Assembly (NCBI RefSeq): GCF_037971845.1
Contig: NZ_CP150227.1
Span: forward strand, 3,038,001-3,102,000
DNA: 64,000 bases
Direction of reading: 5' to 3'
DNA from: Paenibacillus sp. FSL R5-0766
Lineage (GTDB): Bacteria; Bacillota; Bacilli; Paenibacillales; Paenibacillaceae
Part shown: positions 39,498 to 49,473 of the stretch, in pieces
Numbering within the stretch: the stretch's first letter is position 1
Layout of the letters: each line of letters opens with the position of its first letter
Made by a program: the position numbers and the translations under genes
Notes under the pieces: model-generated
The model's database searches: none
What the model saw: the letters and a program-made list of their open reading frames with translations, nothing else
What the model was told of the DNA's origin: nothing

Positions 39498-39621
39498 TAA
39501 TATAGTCTCCTTCGAATAGAGAATGGTTAAACGTGAATAGCGGTTAAGCAGGGTGGAAATAGAGCTCAACGCAAACAAAAATTCACTTGTGTAATACTGG
39601 AATCACCACCGATTTATGTAC

Positions 39622-39635
39622 TGAAAGCGTTTTCG
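39622..39635 (-). promoter_or_regulatory. cre site upstream of GH5 endoglucanase
   Basis: TGAAAGCGTTTTCG matches the catabolite-responsive element consensus except possibly the last base. It lies in the 321-bp gap between the divergent cellulase and amidohydrolase genes, so it could affect either. Confidence 0.75.
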
Positions 39636-39683
39636 TAATTTACTATATCATGATTTAATATTGGACAATACCTGCACAATTGG

Positions 39684-39768
39684 AATAAAAATCATGTAAA
39701 AATCAGTGATTTTGTCATATTGATAGATTGTGTAGTAAGCGTTTATTTCATTGAAATAAAAATCATGT
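39684..39768. repeat. 14-bp direct repeat pair upstream of the amidohydrolase gene
   Basis: AATAAAAATCATGT occurs at 39684-39697 and again at 39755-39768, 71 bp apart. The second copy ends 50 bases before the ATG. They may be regulator binding sites for the divergent region; no regulator gene is adjacent. Confidence 0.5.
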
Positions 39769-39818
39769 GGTTGCTTTTTAATGATAATTAGATTTAAATA
39801 CCCTGGGAGGGATCTAAT

Positions 39819-40649
39819 ATGAAACTGGATGCACATCAACATTTCTGGGAATACAATGTCGCCGAGTACGGATGGATTGGCGAAGAGATGAAAGCTATTC
39901 GTCAATCTTTTCTTCCGGAAGATCTTAAACCTTTATTGATCCAATCCGGACTGGAGGGATGTATTGCGGTACAAGCCAGACAATCACTGATAGAAACCGA
40001 GTGGCTTCTGCAGCTGGCAGATCGGCATGAATGTATCAAAGGTGTTGTCGGATGGGTGGACCTTTGTTCGGATGAAGTTCGGAATCAGCTTGAATTGTTC
40101 GCGTCTAATCCGTATCTGAAGGGCGTACGACATGTCATACAGGATGAACCTGATCTGAAGTATGTATTGAGAGAAGACTTTCAGCGCGGAATTTCATTGC
40201 TTAAGGAGTATGATTTGGCATACGATCTGTTGGTATCCAAGGAGCAACTGCCTTATGCCGTTGAATTGGTTAAGACGTTTCCTGAACAGAAATTTGTCCT
40301 TGATCATCTAGCCAAACCCGATATAAAATCAGGTATAATCTCACCCTGGAAAGAAGCACTTGAGTCATTGGCCGCACAACCTAATGCGTATTGTAAACTT
40401 TCAGGGATGGTGACGGAAGCAGATTGGGCAAATTGGACTGCTAGCGACTTTACAGCCTATCTGAATATCGCCATAGAAGCCTTTGGTGCGGAACGGTTAA
40501 TGTTCGGGTCCGACTGGCCCGTGTGCAACGTTTCAGCTCCATATTCTGAAGTATACGGTCTCATTGTAAGTCACATTAATGCCCTACCTATATCAGAACA
40601 ACAGATGATTCTTGGCGGCACATGTGCTGCGTTCTATCAAATATCGTAG
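39819..40649 (+). CDS. Amidohydrolase, fuconolactonase/rhamnonolactonase-like (COG3618)
   Basis: A 276-residue TIM-barrel metal hydrolase. It starts with the metal-ligand motif LDAHQHFWEY and has VLDHLAKPDI, YCKLSGMV and FGSDWPVC, the signature order of the L-fucono-/L-rhamnono-1,4-lactonase family. It would open a sugar lactone in an oxidative deoxysugar pathway. No dehydrogenase partner is adjacent, though rhamnose genes lie 10 kb away, so L-rhamnonolactone is one possible substrate. The start follows GGGAGGGA and the gene has its own terminator. Confidence 0.82.
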   Translation: MKLDAHQHFWEYNVAEYGWIGEEMKAIRQSFLPEDLKPLLIQSGLEGCIAVQARQSLIETEWLLQLADRHECIKGVVGWVDLCSDEVRNQLELFASNPYLKGVRHVIQDEPDLKYVLREDFQRGISLLKEYDLAYDLLVSKEQLPYAVELVKTFPEQKFVLDHLAKPDIKSGIISPWKEALESLAAQPNAYCKLSGMVTEADWANWTASDFTAYLNIAIEAFGAERLMFGSDWPVCNVSAPYSEVYGLIVSHINALPISEQQMILGGTCAAFYQIS

Positions 40650-40761
40650 TGAGCAATCCGAAGCTAAACCAGTTTCAAGAAGTTGACAACTGTTCTGATT
40701 CTTGCTAAAGTTTTATCCAATCCGCATAATCATGATCTGGGAATGTTACCGATATGGGCAT

Positions 40762-40817
40762 AACCTGAGCTGGCTTGTTTACACGTAATCGTGTACCCAG
40801 GCTGGTTCGGGTTTTTT
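40762..40817 (+). terminator. Terminator after amidohydrolase
   Basis: A long imperfect stem (AACCTGAGCTGG with CAGGCTGGTTCGGGTT, several G-T pairs) with an inner ACACG/CGTGT, followed by six T. Confidence 0.75.
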
Positions 40818-40818
40818 C

Positions 40819-40945
40819 TATTTAAGTTGAACAACCGATTTTACACGAGACGACTGCGCGGCCAGAACAATCTTCCAATCGCTGTTATCCCCAGATTTTT
40901 TCTGTCCTCTCCGTTTATGTGTAATTGTGTAGTTCAACTTAAATA
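40819..40945 (-). repeat. Inverted-terminus repeat element, copy D (short form, 127 bp, reversed)
   Basis: The ends TATTTAAGTTGAACAA and TAGTTCAACTTAAATA are near-perfect inverted repeats. The core reads on the minus strand and lacks the middle hairpin segment found in copies A, B, C and F. It begins one base after the T-run of the amidohydrolase terminator. Confidence 0.85.
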
Positions 40946-40984
40946 TTTTGTCTTTTTAATATTTTTCAGGATTTGAGCGGATAG

Positions 40985-42457
<1,473 letters not shown>

Positions 42458-42516
42458 TTTATATTTTTCTGAATTAAAATGGTCTTTTACGGCAATAAAA
42501 CATCGGAAGTTTCATC

Positions 42517-42643
42517 TATATAAATTGAACTAAACATTTACACAAAACGGAGAGGACAGAAAAAAGCTGGGGATAACAGCGATCGGAAGGTTGTTCTGTC
42601 ATCGGAGTAGCTAGTGTAAATATTATCTAGTTCAATTTATATA
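42517..42643 (+). repeat. Inverted-terminus repeat element, copy E (short form, 127 bp)
   Basis: The arms TATATAAATTGAACTAA and TAGTTCAATTTATATA are near-perfect inverted repeats, and ATTTACAC/GTGTAAAT extends the stem. Where long copies read CTGG + hairpins + CTGGGG, this copy reads CTGGGG directly. It sits between the GH1 gene and the licT promoter. Confidence 0.88.
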
Positions 42644-42671
42644 ACCATGGGACTTCCGTTTGTCCCCACAT

Positions 42672-42708
42672 TGAAAGCGTTGACATATAGTCAGGTTCGC
42701 GCTATACT
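42672..42708 (+). promoter_or_regulatory. licT promoter with overlapping cre site
   Basis: TTGACA (42680-42685) and TATACT (42703-42708) are 17 bases apart. TGAAAGCGTTGACA (42672-42685) fits the cre consensus and covers the -35, so CcpA binding would block polymerase. Confidence 0.82.
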
Positions 42709-42729
42709 TGACGCAATTATATCGTTTCT

Positions 42730-42760
42730 GGGATTGTTACTACTCGAAGTAGGCAAAACC
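42730..42760 (+). ncRNA. Ribonucleic antiterminator (RAT) before licT
   Basis: It begins GGGATTGTTAC and ends AGGCAAAACC, with an inner CTACT/AGTAG stem; these are the invariant ends of BglG/LicT-family RAT sites. Its last bases are the 5' arm of the following terminator, so LicT binding would prevent termination. Confidence 0.88.
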
Positions 42761-42822
42761 TAAGCACCAAAAAAAGCAGACCACCATGTCTTGTTTATTT
42801 TGTGATGCTTCAGGTTTTTTTT
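42756..42822 (+). terminator. RAT-controlled terminator before licT
   Basis: AACCTAAGCA pairs with TGCTTCAGGTT (one bulged base), followed by a run of eight T. It overlaps the RAT by a few bases. Confidence 0.8.
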
Positions 42823-42881
42823 GTATGCCCAAAAGACGATGTATAACTGCCAAGAGAGTGGAACGTGACGGGGGGATTGAA

Positions 42882-43712
42882 GTGAAAATAGCAAAGGTTA
42901 TCAACAATAACGTCATTAGCATCTATCAGGCGGATGGAGCAGAGCTTGTGGTGATGGGACGTGGGATTGCCTTTAAGAAAAAGCCGGGGGATAAAGTAGA
43001 CGAGACCCGCATCCAGAAAGTATTTGCATTGAAAAACAAACAAACATCCGATAATTTCAAAATGCTGTTGCGCGAAGTTCCGATGGAACTGATTGAAATT
43101 GTGGAAGAGATCATCACGTATGCAAGTGAGAATTTGGGCCGAAAGCTGAATGAGAACATCTATGTATCCCTTACGGATCATATTAACTTCGCGATTGAAC
43201 GCTATCGGGAAGGCGTGGAGATCAAGAATGCATTAATGTGGGAGATCAAACAGTTGTACAAGCCCGAATTCGAACTGGGCCTGAGGACGCTGGAACAGAT
43301 CAACACCCGTATGAATATTGACCTTCCACCCGATGAAGCCGCTTTTATTGCCCTTCATATTGTCAACGCAGAGATGAACGAAGAAGTTATTACAACGATG
43401 AACATTACGAAGTTTATCCAGCAGATTATTAATATAGCGAAATATCATTTCAAAATGGAATTTGATGAGGACTCTCTCAGTTATTTTCGCTTTATCACAC
43501 ATCTGAAGTTCTTCTCCCAGCGTGTGCTCAGTGGCACGCATTACGACAACAACTATGATCATTTCTATGACATGATCAAGGAGAAACATCCGGATGCCGC
43601 AGCGTGCACGGAGAAAATTGAGTTGTTTGTCAAAAAGGAATACAACCATGAGTTGACCAATGAAGAAAAATTGTATCTGACGGTTCATATCGAACGAGTG
43701 GTTAATCGATAA
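42882..43712 (+). CDS. licT: BglG/LicT-family transcriptional antiterminator
   Basis: A 276-residue RNA-binding regulator. It starts with GTG at 42882 behind GGGGGGAT and reads KIAKVINNNVIS, the canonical N-terminus of the CAT RNA-binding domain. A longer frame upstream runs through the RAT and terminator and was rejected. Two PRD domains follow, with His in the LTDHINFA, FIALHIVNA, FFSQRVL and LTVHIERV segments that are phosphorylated by PTS proteins. In the active state it would bind RATs at its own leader and at the bglP leader. It is therefore auto-inducing when beta-glucosides are transported. Confidence 0.93.
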   Translation: MKIAKVINNNVISIYQADGAELVVMGRGIAFKKKPGDKVDETRIQKVFALKNKQTSDNFKMLLREVPMELIEIVEEIITYASENLGRKLNENIYVSLTDHINFAIERYREGVEIKNALMWEIKQLYKPEFELGLRTLEQINTRMNIDLPPDEAAFIALHIVNAEMNEEVITTMNITKFIQQIINIAKYHFKMEFDEDSLSYFRFITHLKFFSQRVLSGTHYDNNYDHFYDMIKEKHPDAAACTEKIELFVKKEYNHELTNEEKLYLTVHIERVVNR

Positions 43713-43722
43713 TATTTAAATG

Positions 43723-43752
43723 TTGACAAAAATGGTTTAATTATAATAATAT
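43723..43752 (+). promoter_or_regulatory. Promoter before bglP
   Basis: TTGACA (43723-43728) and TAATAT (43747-43752) with 18 bases between them, just after the licT stop. Confidence 0.6.
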
Positions 43753-43783
43753 GTGATTAACAGGAATTAAATACGATTTAACT

Positions 43784-43813
43784 GGGATTGTTACTGGTTA
43801 TGCAGGCAAAACC
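43784..43813 (+). ncRNA. Ribonucleic antiterminator (RAT) before bglP
   Basis: It starts GGGATTGTTACTG and ends GCAGGCAAAACC, a near-consensus LicT/SacY-type RAT. Its 3' end overlaps the following terminator stem. Confidence 0.92.
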
Positions 43814-43869
43814 TAAGTCATGAGAAGGACAGGACCATTGTGTCCCCTTGCTCAAGGCTTAGGTTTTTT
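43810..43869 (+). terminator. RAT-controlled terminator before bglP
   Basis: AACCTAAG pairs with CTTAGGTT, with inner TGAG/CTCA and GGAC/GTCC stems; six T follow. Confidence 0.9.
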
Positions 43870-43902
43870 GCGTGCAAAAAAATCGGTAAGAGGCCTGTTT
43901 GA

Positions 43903-45813
<1,911 letters not shown>

Positions 45814-45855
45814 ATTGATGTACTAATCTGATGGTATAGTATTTTCATCGTTCCG

Positions 45856-45884
45856 TTGACATGGTGGAATTGGAAAATTATAAT
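45856..45884 (+). promoter_or_regulatory. Sigma-A promoter of the ABC-F leader
   Basis: TTGACA (45856-45861) and TATAAT (45879-45884), both consensus, spacer exactly 17. The start site is expected near 45891. Confidence 0.9.
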
Positions 45885-45930
45885 TGGAGTTGTACATCTA
45901 TACATGTTAATGAAAGGTGGATTATTGAAC

Positions 45931-45975
45931 ATGACACATGCGATGAGACTGCGCTTCCTTCCTTTGAATCGGTAA
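45931..45975 (+). CDS. Leader peptide uORF1 (MTHAMRLRFLPLNR)
   Basis: A 14-codon ORF behind AAAGGTGG. Its sequence closely resembles the MTHSMRLRF-type leader peptides found before Vga/Msr/VmlR-like ABC-F genes, where drug-stalled ribosomes relieve attenuation. Its last codons form the 5' arm of a stem, CCTTTGAA (45961-45968) with TTCAAAGG (45984-45991), so stalling on the uORF would change downstream folding. Confidence 0.88.
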   Translation: MTHAMRLRFLPLNR

Positions 45976-46090
45976 TTGAATACGTTCAAAGGCTCTGACT
46001 ATTGGTTCAGAGTAAACGGGATCAGTCTGTCATTTTCAATCATCCTGACCACCTTAAAATAAGTGTTATACTCGCTTTCTCGTTTACGTT

Positions 46091-46125
46091 GAATCACAGG
46101 CCGTGGCCTGTGATTCTTTGTTTTT
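46091..46125 (+). terminator. Attenuator terminator of the ABC-F leader
   Basis: A perfect 12-bp stem GAATCACAGGCC with its complement (46105-46116) and a two-base loop, followed by a T-rich tail (CTTTGTTTTTC). It lies between uORF1 and the ABC-F gene and is the probable default stop. Confidence 0.82.
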
Positions 46126-46195
46126 CTTCTGATTATCTATATCAGTTAAATAATTAGGTAAAGGCGCTCAATACAGACTACTGGAGGTAACCGCT

Positions 46196-46219
46196 ATGAT
46201 GACGTTACTGTTCTATTGA
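46196..46219 (+). CDS. Leader peptide uORF2 (MMTLLFY)
   Basis: Seven codons behind CTGGAGG. Its last codons and stop lie in the 5' arm of the hairpin that starts at 46214. It differs from uORF1 in sequence and is placed to control a second set of hairpins next to the ABC-F ribosome binding site. Confidence 0.65.
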   Translation: MMTLLFY

Positions 46220-46290
46220 TACGAGCTAGCACGATAAGCTCGTATCGATAGAAGCGTGCTTCGCTATCGATACGAAATAAATCTTATTTC
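46214..46290 (+). promoter_or_regulatory. Mutually exclusive hairpins before the ABC-F start
   Basis: Hairpin A pairs 46214-46227 with 46237-46250 (13 of 14 bases). Hairpin B pairs 46241-46251 with 46264-46274 (11 bp), so it competes with A. A third small stem, GAAATAA/TTATTTC (46274-46290), abuts the GGAGG at 46291. This is the layout of a ribosome-controlled translation or transcription attenuator. Confidence 0.75.
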
Positions 46291-46303
46291 GGAGGTAGCG
46301 AAT

Positions 46304-47773
46304 ATGGAAAAGATATGTTTTGAATTAGAACAGGTTGAGATGACCTATATGGATAAAGTAATACTGAACATTGAGCGACTGGCTGTGCATCAACTGGATC
46401 GCATCGGTGTAGTAGGTGGTAATGGTCAGGGTAAAAGTACATTGTTGAAACTCATTGCGGGGCAGATCCAGCCAACAGCCGGAAAGGTAAAACGTTTTGC
46501 AGAGTTTGGTTATTTGGAACAAGTGGAACCTCCCCAGCCTAACGAAAATATCGAAGTTGACGGGGCTTTACTCAGTAAATTAGCCATACCTCAACACGAT
46601 CAGCCATGGAGTGGTGGAGAACAGACCCGTTTAAAACTGGCTCAAATGTTCACTCATTATCATGAAGTACTATTACTTGATGAACCAACAACACACCTGG
46701 ATCAAGAGGGCATTACATTTTTGCTGGATGAATTGCGTTATTACTATGGGGCGCTTGTACTGATCAGTCATGATCGTGCGGTACTGGATGAGCTGGTAAC
46801 CACGATCTGGGAAATCCATCAAGGTGAGGTTCGCGTATATTCCGGTAACTATAGTGATTATCAGGCACAGAAGAGGCTGGAGCGTGAACAACAAAACCAG
46901 GCGCATGAGCAGTTTTCCAAAGAGAAAAGACGATTGGAGCTGGCCGCTCGGGAAAAGATGAAGAAAGCTGAAAAAATAACGCAGGCCGGAAGCATGTCCA
47001 AAAAAGAATCCAAAGCAAAAGCAAATCGTATGGTTGAAACAAAATCCAAAGGCACTAGTCAAAAAGCGGTCCACCGCGCAGCCAAAGCGATTGAACAGCG
47101 GATGCAACAACTTCATGAGGTAAAAGCAGTGCAAGAGGAACGGCCAATGATCTTTCGTCAGCCAAAGACACTGGAGCTGCACAATCGATTTCCGATTATG
47201 GCAGATCGCCTTACACTTGAGGTGGATGGAAACATATTGTTGGAGGATGTAAGTTTTCAAATTCCATTAAAACAAAAAATAGCGATAACCGGAGCCAATG
47301 GCAGCGGGAAAAGTAAATTGCTTAACCATGTTTTCCATGCTGGGGATCACATCACAATGTCTCCAAAAGCAAAGCTCGGTTATTTTCAGCAAATGAGCTA
47401 TCGTTTCACAACAAAAGAGACCGTATTACAATTCCTGAAAAATCGTTCAGATTATGAGGAATCAGAGCTCAGAAGTGCGTTGCATGCGATGCAGTTTACA
47501 GGTAATGACTTGCTGAAGAATGTGGGGACATTAAGTGGAGGAGAGGCGATTCGTCTTCAATTATGTCACTTGTTTCTTGGACAATACAACATTCTATTGT
47601 TGGATGAGCCGACGAATTTCCTTGATATGCATGCACTGGAAGCGTTGGAGCGTTTTATCAAGGCGTATGAAGGAACGATTCTGTATGTATCTCATGATCA
47701 GAGGTTTATTGAAAATACAGCGGATCAACAATTTAAGATTACAGAGCGTCAATTAATTCAGGTGAATATATAA
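46304..47773 (+). CDS. ABC-F ribosomal protection protein (Vga/Msr-like)
   Basis: A 489-residue protein with two ATP-binding cassettes and no membrane segments. First cassette: GGNGQGKST, WSGGEQTRL, VLLLDEPTTHLD. Second cassette: GANGSGKSK, LSGGEAIRL, ILLLDEPTNFLD. The charged linker between them (about 185-290) is the antibiotic-resistance domain that reaches the ribosomal peptidyl-transferase centre. Such proteins displace macrolide, lincosamide, streptogramin A or pleuromutilin drugs. The start at 46304 follows GGAGG. The MTHxMRLRF-type leader peptide upstream supports a drug-inducible role. The stop codon lies inside the end of repeat copy G, so the C-terminus may have been altered by insertion. 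The exact drug range is unknown. Confidence 0.9.
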   Translation: MEKICFELEQVEMTYMDKVILNIERLAVHQLDRIGVVGGNGQGKSTLLKLIAGQIQPTAGKVKRFAEFGYLEQVEPPQPNENIEVDGALLSKLAIPQHDQPWSGGEQTRLKLAQMFTHYHEVLLLDEPTTHLDQEGITFLLDELRYYYGALVLISHDRAVLDELVTTIWEIHQGEVRVYSGNYSDYQAQKRLEREQQNQAHEQFSKEKRRLELAAREKMKKAEKITQAGSMSKKESKAKANRMVETKSKGTSQKAVHRAAKAIEQRMQQLHEVKAVQEERPMIFRQPKTLELHNRFPIMADRLTLEVDGNILLEDVSFQIPLKQKIAITGANGSGKSKLLNHVFHAGDHITMSPKAKLGYFQQMSYRFTTKETVLQFLKNRSDYEESELRSALHAMQFTGNDLLKNVGTLSGGEAIRLQLCHLFLGQYNILLLDEPTNFLDMHALEALERFIKAYEGTILYVSHDQRFIENTADQQFKITERQLIQVNI

Positions 47774-47823
47774 GTTGAACTAAAGAAGATTTACACGGAT
47801 CACTCCGATGACAGAACAACCTT
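47767..47823 (-). repeat. Truncated repeat element, copy G
   Basis: It has one arm (TATATAAGTTGAACTAA), ATTTACAC-like bases and TCCGATGACAGAACAACCTT, the complement of the family's TTCTGTCATCGGA block. The rest is missing. The arm supplies the TAA stop of the ABC-F gene. Confidence 0.8.
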
Positions 47824-47842
47824 AGAGGAAGAGAAGTAACGA

Positions 47843-47869
47843 AAACCGCCAAAGTGATTTTGGCGGTTT
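47843..47869. terminator. Bidirectional terminator between ABC-F and bioY
   Basis: AAACCGCCAAA pairs with TTTTGGCGGTTT around a short loop. It lies between convergent genes; T-richness is modest on both strands. Confidence 0.75.
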
Positions 47870-47915
47870 CGTCGTTTTCAAAGATAGGCAGATCAGTTAC
47901 CTTATGTAGCTTCTA

Positions 47916-48506
47916 TTAAGAATCCGCTTTTATAACCGTGGAATGCATGTTACCTGTGAGACGTTGAGGTGGGAATACCATGCGCACGGGCGCAATGATG
48001 ATGGCAGCAAATACAGCTTTGATCAGATCACCAATAATGTAAGGATAGAACCCTTGAATCATGGCCTCAGGTAAGTCCATTTTGTATGCATAGGCAAGCC
48101 AAGGGACACCCGAGACATACACGAGCAGTGAGCCAAATAGTTCAAATACAACAAAAGCGAGCATGAATCCTGTTACACCTTTGATGTTGATTCGTGCAAG
48201 CAACAGTCCAATTAATAATGCGGAGATTGGCCACATCATCACATATCCTCCGGTAGGTCCAAGAAGTACTGCAAGTCCTCCGGTCCCGTGTAGCAAGGGG
48301 AATCCTAGAGCGGTGAGCAGAACAACCATCGTGACACTTAAAAACCCATACAACGGACCAAGCAATCCTCCAGCCAGCATAACAGCCAAGGTTTGTAATG
48401 TTATCGGTACTGGGGAGAAGCCAATGGGAATGCTTATGTAACCAAAAAGTACTAAAATTGCGGCCATAAGTGCGCTGAATACAATGCCTCGCAAAGATAA
48501 TTTCAT
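47916..48506 (-). CDS. bioY: BioY biotin transporter S component
   Basis: A 196-residue membrane protein with about six helices. Segments GFSPVPITLQTLAVMLAGGLLGP and LLGPTGGYVMMWP are typical of BioY, the substrate-binding subunit of ECF biotin transporters. BioY captures biotin alone or with an EcfA/EcfA/EcfT module. A BirA operator lies immediately upstream, which fixes biotin as the vitamin. It diverges from an ECF ATPase/EcfT operon that is probably its energising module. Confidence 0.93.
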   Translation of the reverse strand: MKLSLRGIVFSALMAAILVLFGYISIPIGFSPVPITLQTLAVMLAGGLLGPLYGFLSVTMVVLLTALGFPLLHGTGGLAVLLGPTGGYVMMWPISALLIGLLLARINIKGVTGFMLAFVVFELFGSLLVYVSGVPWLAYAYKMDLPEAMIQGFYPYIIGDLIKAVFAAIIIAPVRMVFPPQRLTGNMHSTVIKADS

Positions 48507-48539
48507 GTTTGAACAATCCTCTCCATTTTGGTAATATAA

Positions 48540-48571
48540 TTGTTAACCAATTAATTGAATGTGGTTAACGA
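48540..48571. promoter_or_regulatory. BirA operator between bioY and the ECF module
   Basis: TTGTTAACC, 14 bases, then GGTTAACGA: the split palindrome bound by biotinyl-AMP-loaded BirA. It lies 34 bases before bioY and 48 bases before the divergent ATPase gene, so it could repress both. Confidence 0.9.
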
Positions 48572-48618
48572 TTAGGATCGTACCACAGAATAATAGAAAG
48601 GGAAAGGACTAATTTACG

Positions 48619-49473
48619 ATGCAAGGCAACCTGCCTATAATTACATTAGAAGATGTTCGAGTGCATTATGCTTCCGAAGGTAGTCAGGTGAGAAAAGCAC
48701 TGGATGGGGTCTCACTTACGCTGCACCAAGGAGAATGGATTAGTATTGTAGGGGCGAATGGCAGTGGAAAAAGCACACTCGCTGGACTACTGATTGGATT
48801 CATTCCACTATCTGGAGGGGTACGGGATATCTCGGATGAACTTACCGTTCGGGGTGTACTGCAGCAACCGGATGCACAGGTACTAGGCGATACGATTGAA
48901 GAGGAGTTTCATTTTGCGCTGTCACCATTGATGGAATCTGTAGAAGAGCAATTGGAGCGCAGGCAGGATACATTACATACCGTAGGACTTCAATATCCCC
49001 CGGAGAAGGCTGTCTCACAATTATCCGGTGGACAGAAACAACTGCTTAATATTGCTGTAGCGCTCGCAGCCAAACCGGATATATTGATTCTGGATGAGCC
49101 AACAGCCATGCTTGATCCGGGAGCAAGAGACCGTATCGAGGCCATCGTTCAGAAGATTACCCAGCGGGGGACAACGGTGATCTGGATTACACACCATCTG
49201 GAGGAAGCAACCCTGTGTGATCGAATCATTGCTATGGAGAGGGGACGTTGTGTGTACAACGGGACGCCGGAGTCCTTTTTCTATGAAACAGAGCTGAATG
49301 AGAAGGCTACACGGGAAAATGTACAGCTATCCCCCTGTGAACGGTTAGGATTGGACCCTCCTTTTACTGTAAAAACTGCGTTATTGCTCAAGCAAAAAGG
49401 TATGATGCCAGAAGCCATGCCACTGCGACCTGAGCAACTGGCTAAGGAGGTCGCACGTTGGAGATCGAGCTAA
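48619..49473 (+). CDS. ECF transporter ATPase (EcfA-type)
   Basis: A 284-residue ABC ATPase. GANGSGKSTL is Walker A, LSGGQKQLL the signature, ILILDEPTAMLD the Walker B, and ITHHLEEA holds the switch histidine. The C-terminal extension with PPFTVKTALLLKQKG is typical of EcfA1/A2 subunits. It overlaps the next gene by 16 bases. The shared BirA-site intergenic region with bioY suggests a dedicated biotin importer rather than the general ECF module, which usually lies with ribosomal protein genes. Confidence 0.87.
   Translation: MQGNLPIITLEDVRVHYASEGSQVRKALDGVSLTLHQGEWISIVGANGSGKSTLAGLLIGFIPLSGGVRDISDELTVRGVLQQPDAQVLGDTIEEEFHFALSPLMESVEEQLERRQDTLHTVGLQYPPEKAVSQLSGGQKQLLNIAVALAAKPDILILDEPTAMLDPGARDRIEAIVQKITQRGTTVIWITHHLEEATLCDRIIAMERGRCVYNGTPESFFYETELNEKATRENVQLSPCERLGLDPPFTVKTALLLKQKGMMPEAMPLRPEQLAKEVARWRSS

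Noticed and set aside
42570..42585. Resemblance of GGGGATAACAG in the repeat to the I-SceI homing site
   Set aside because: The match stops after GGGATAACAG and the rest of the 18-bp site is absent.
42786..42881. N-terminal extension of licT through an upstream ATG
   Set aside because: The extension would be translated from the RAT/terminator hairpin and lacks a ribosome binding site. The GTG at 42882 gives the canonical CAT-domain start.
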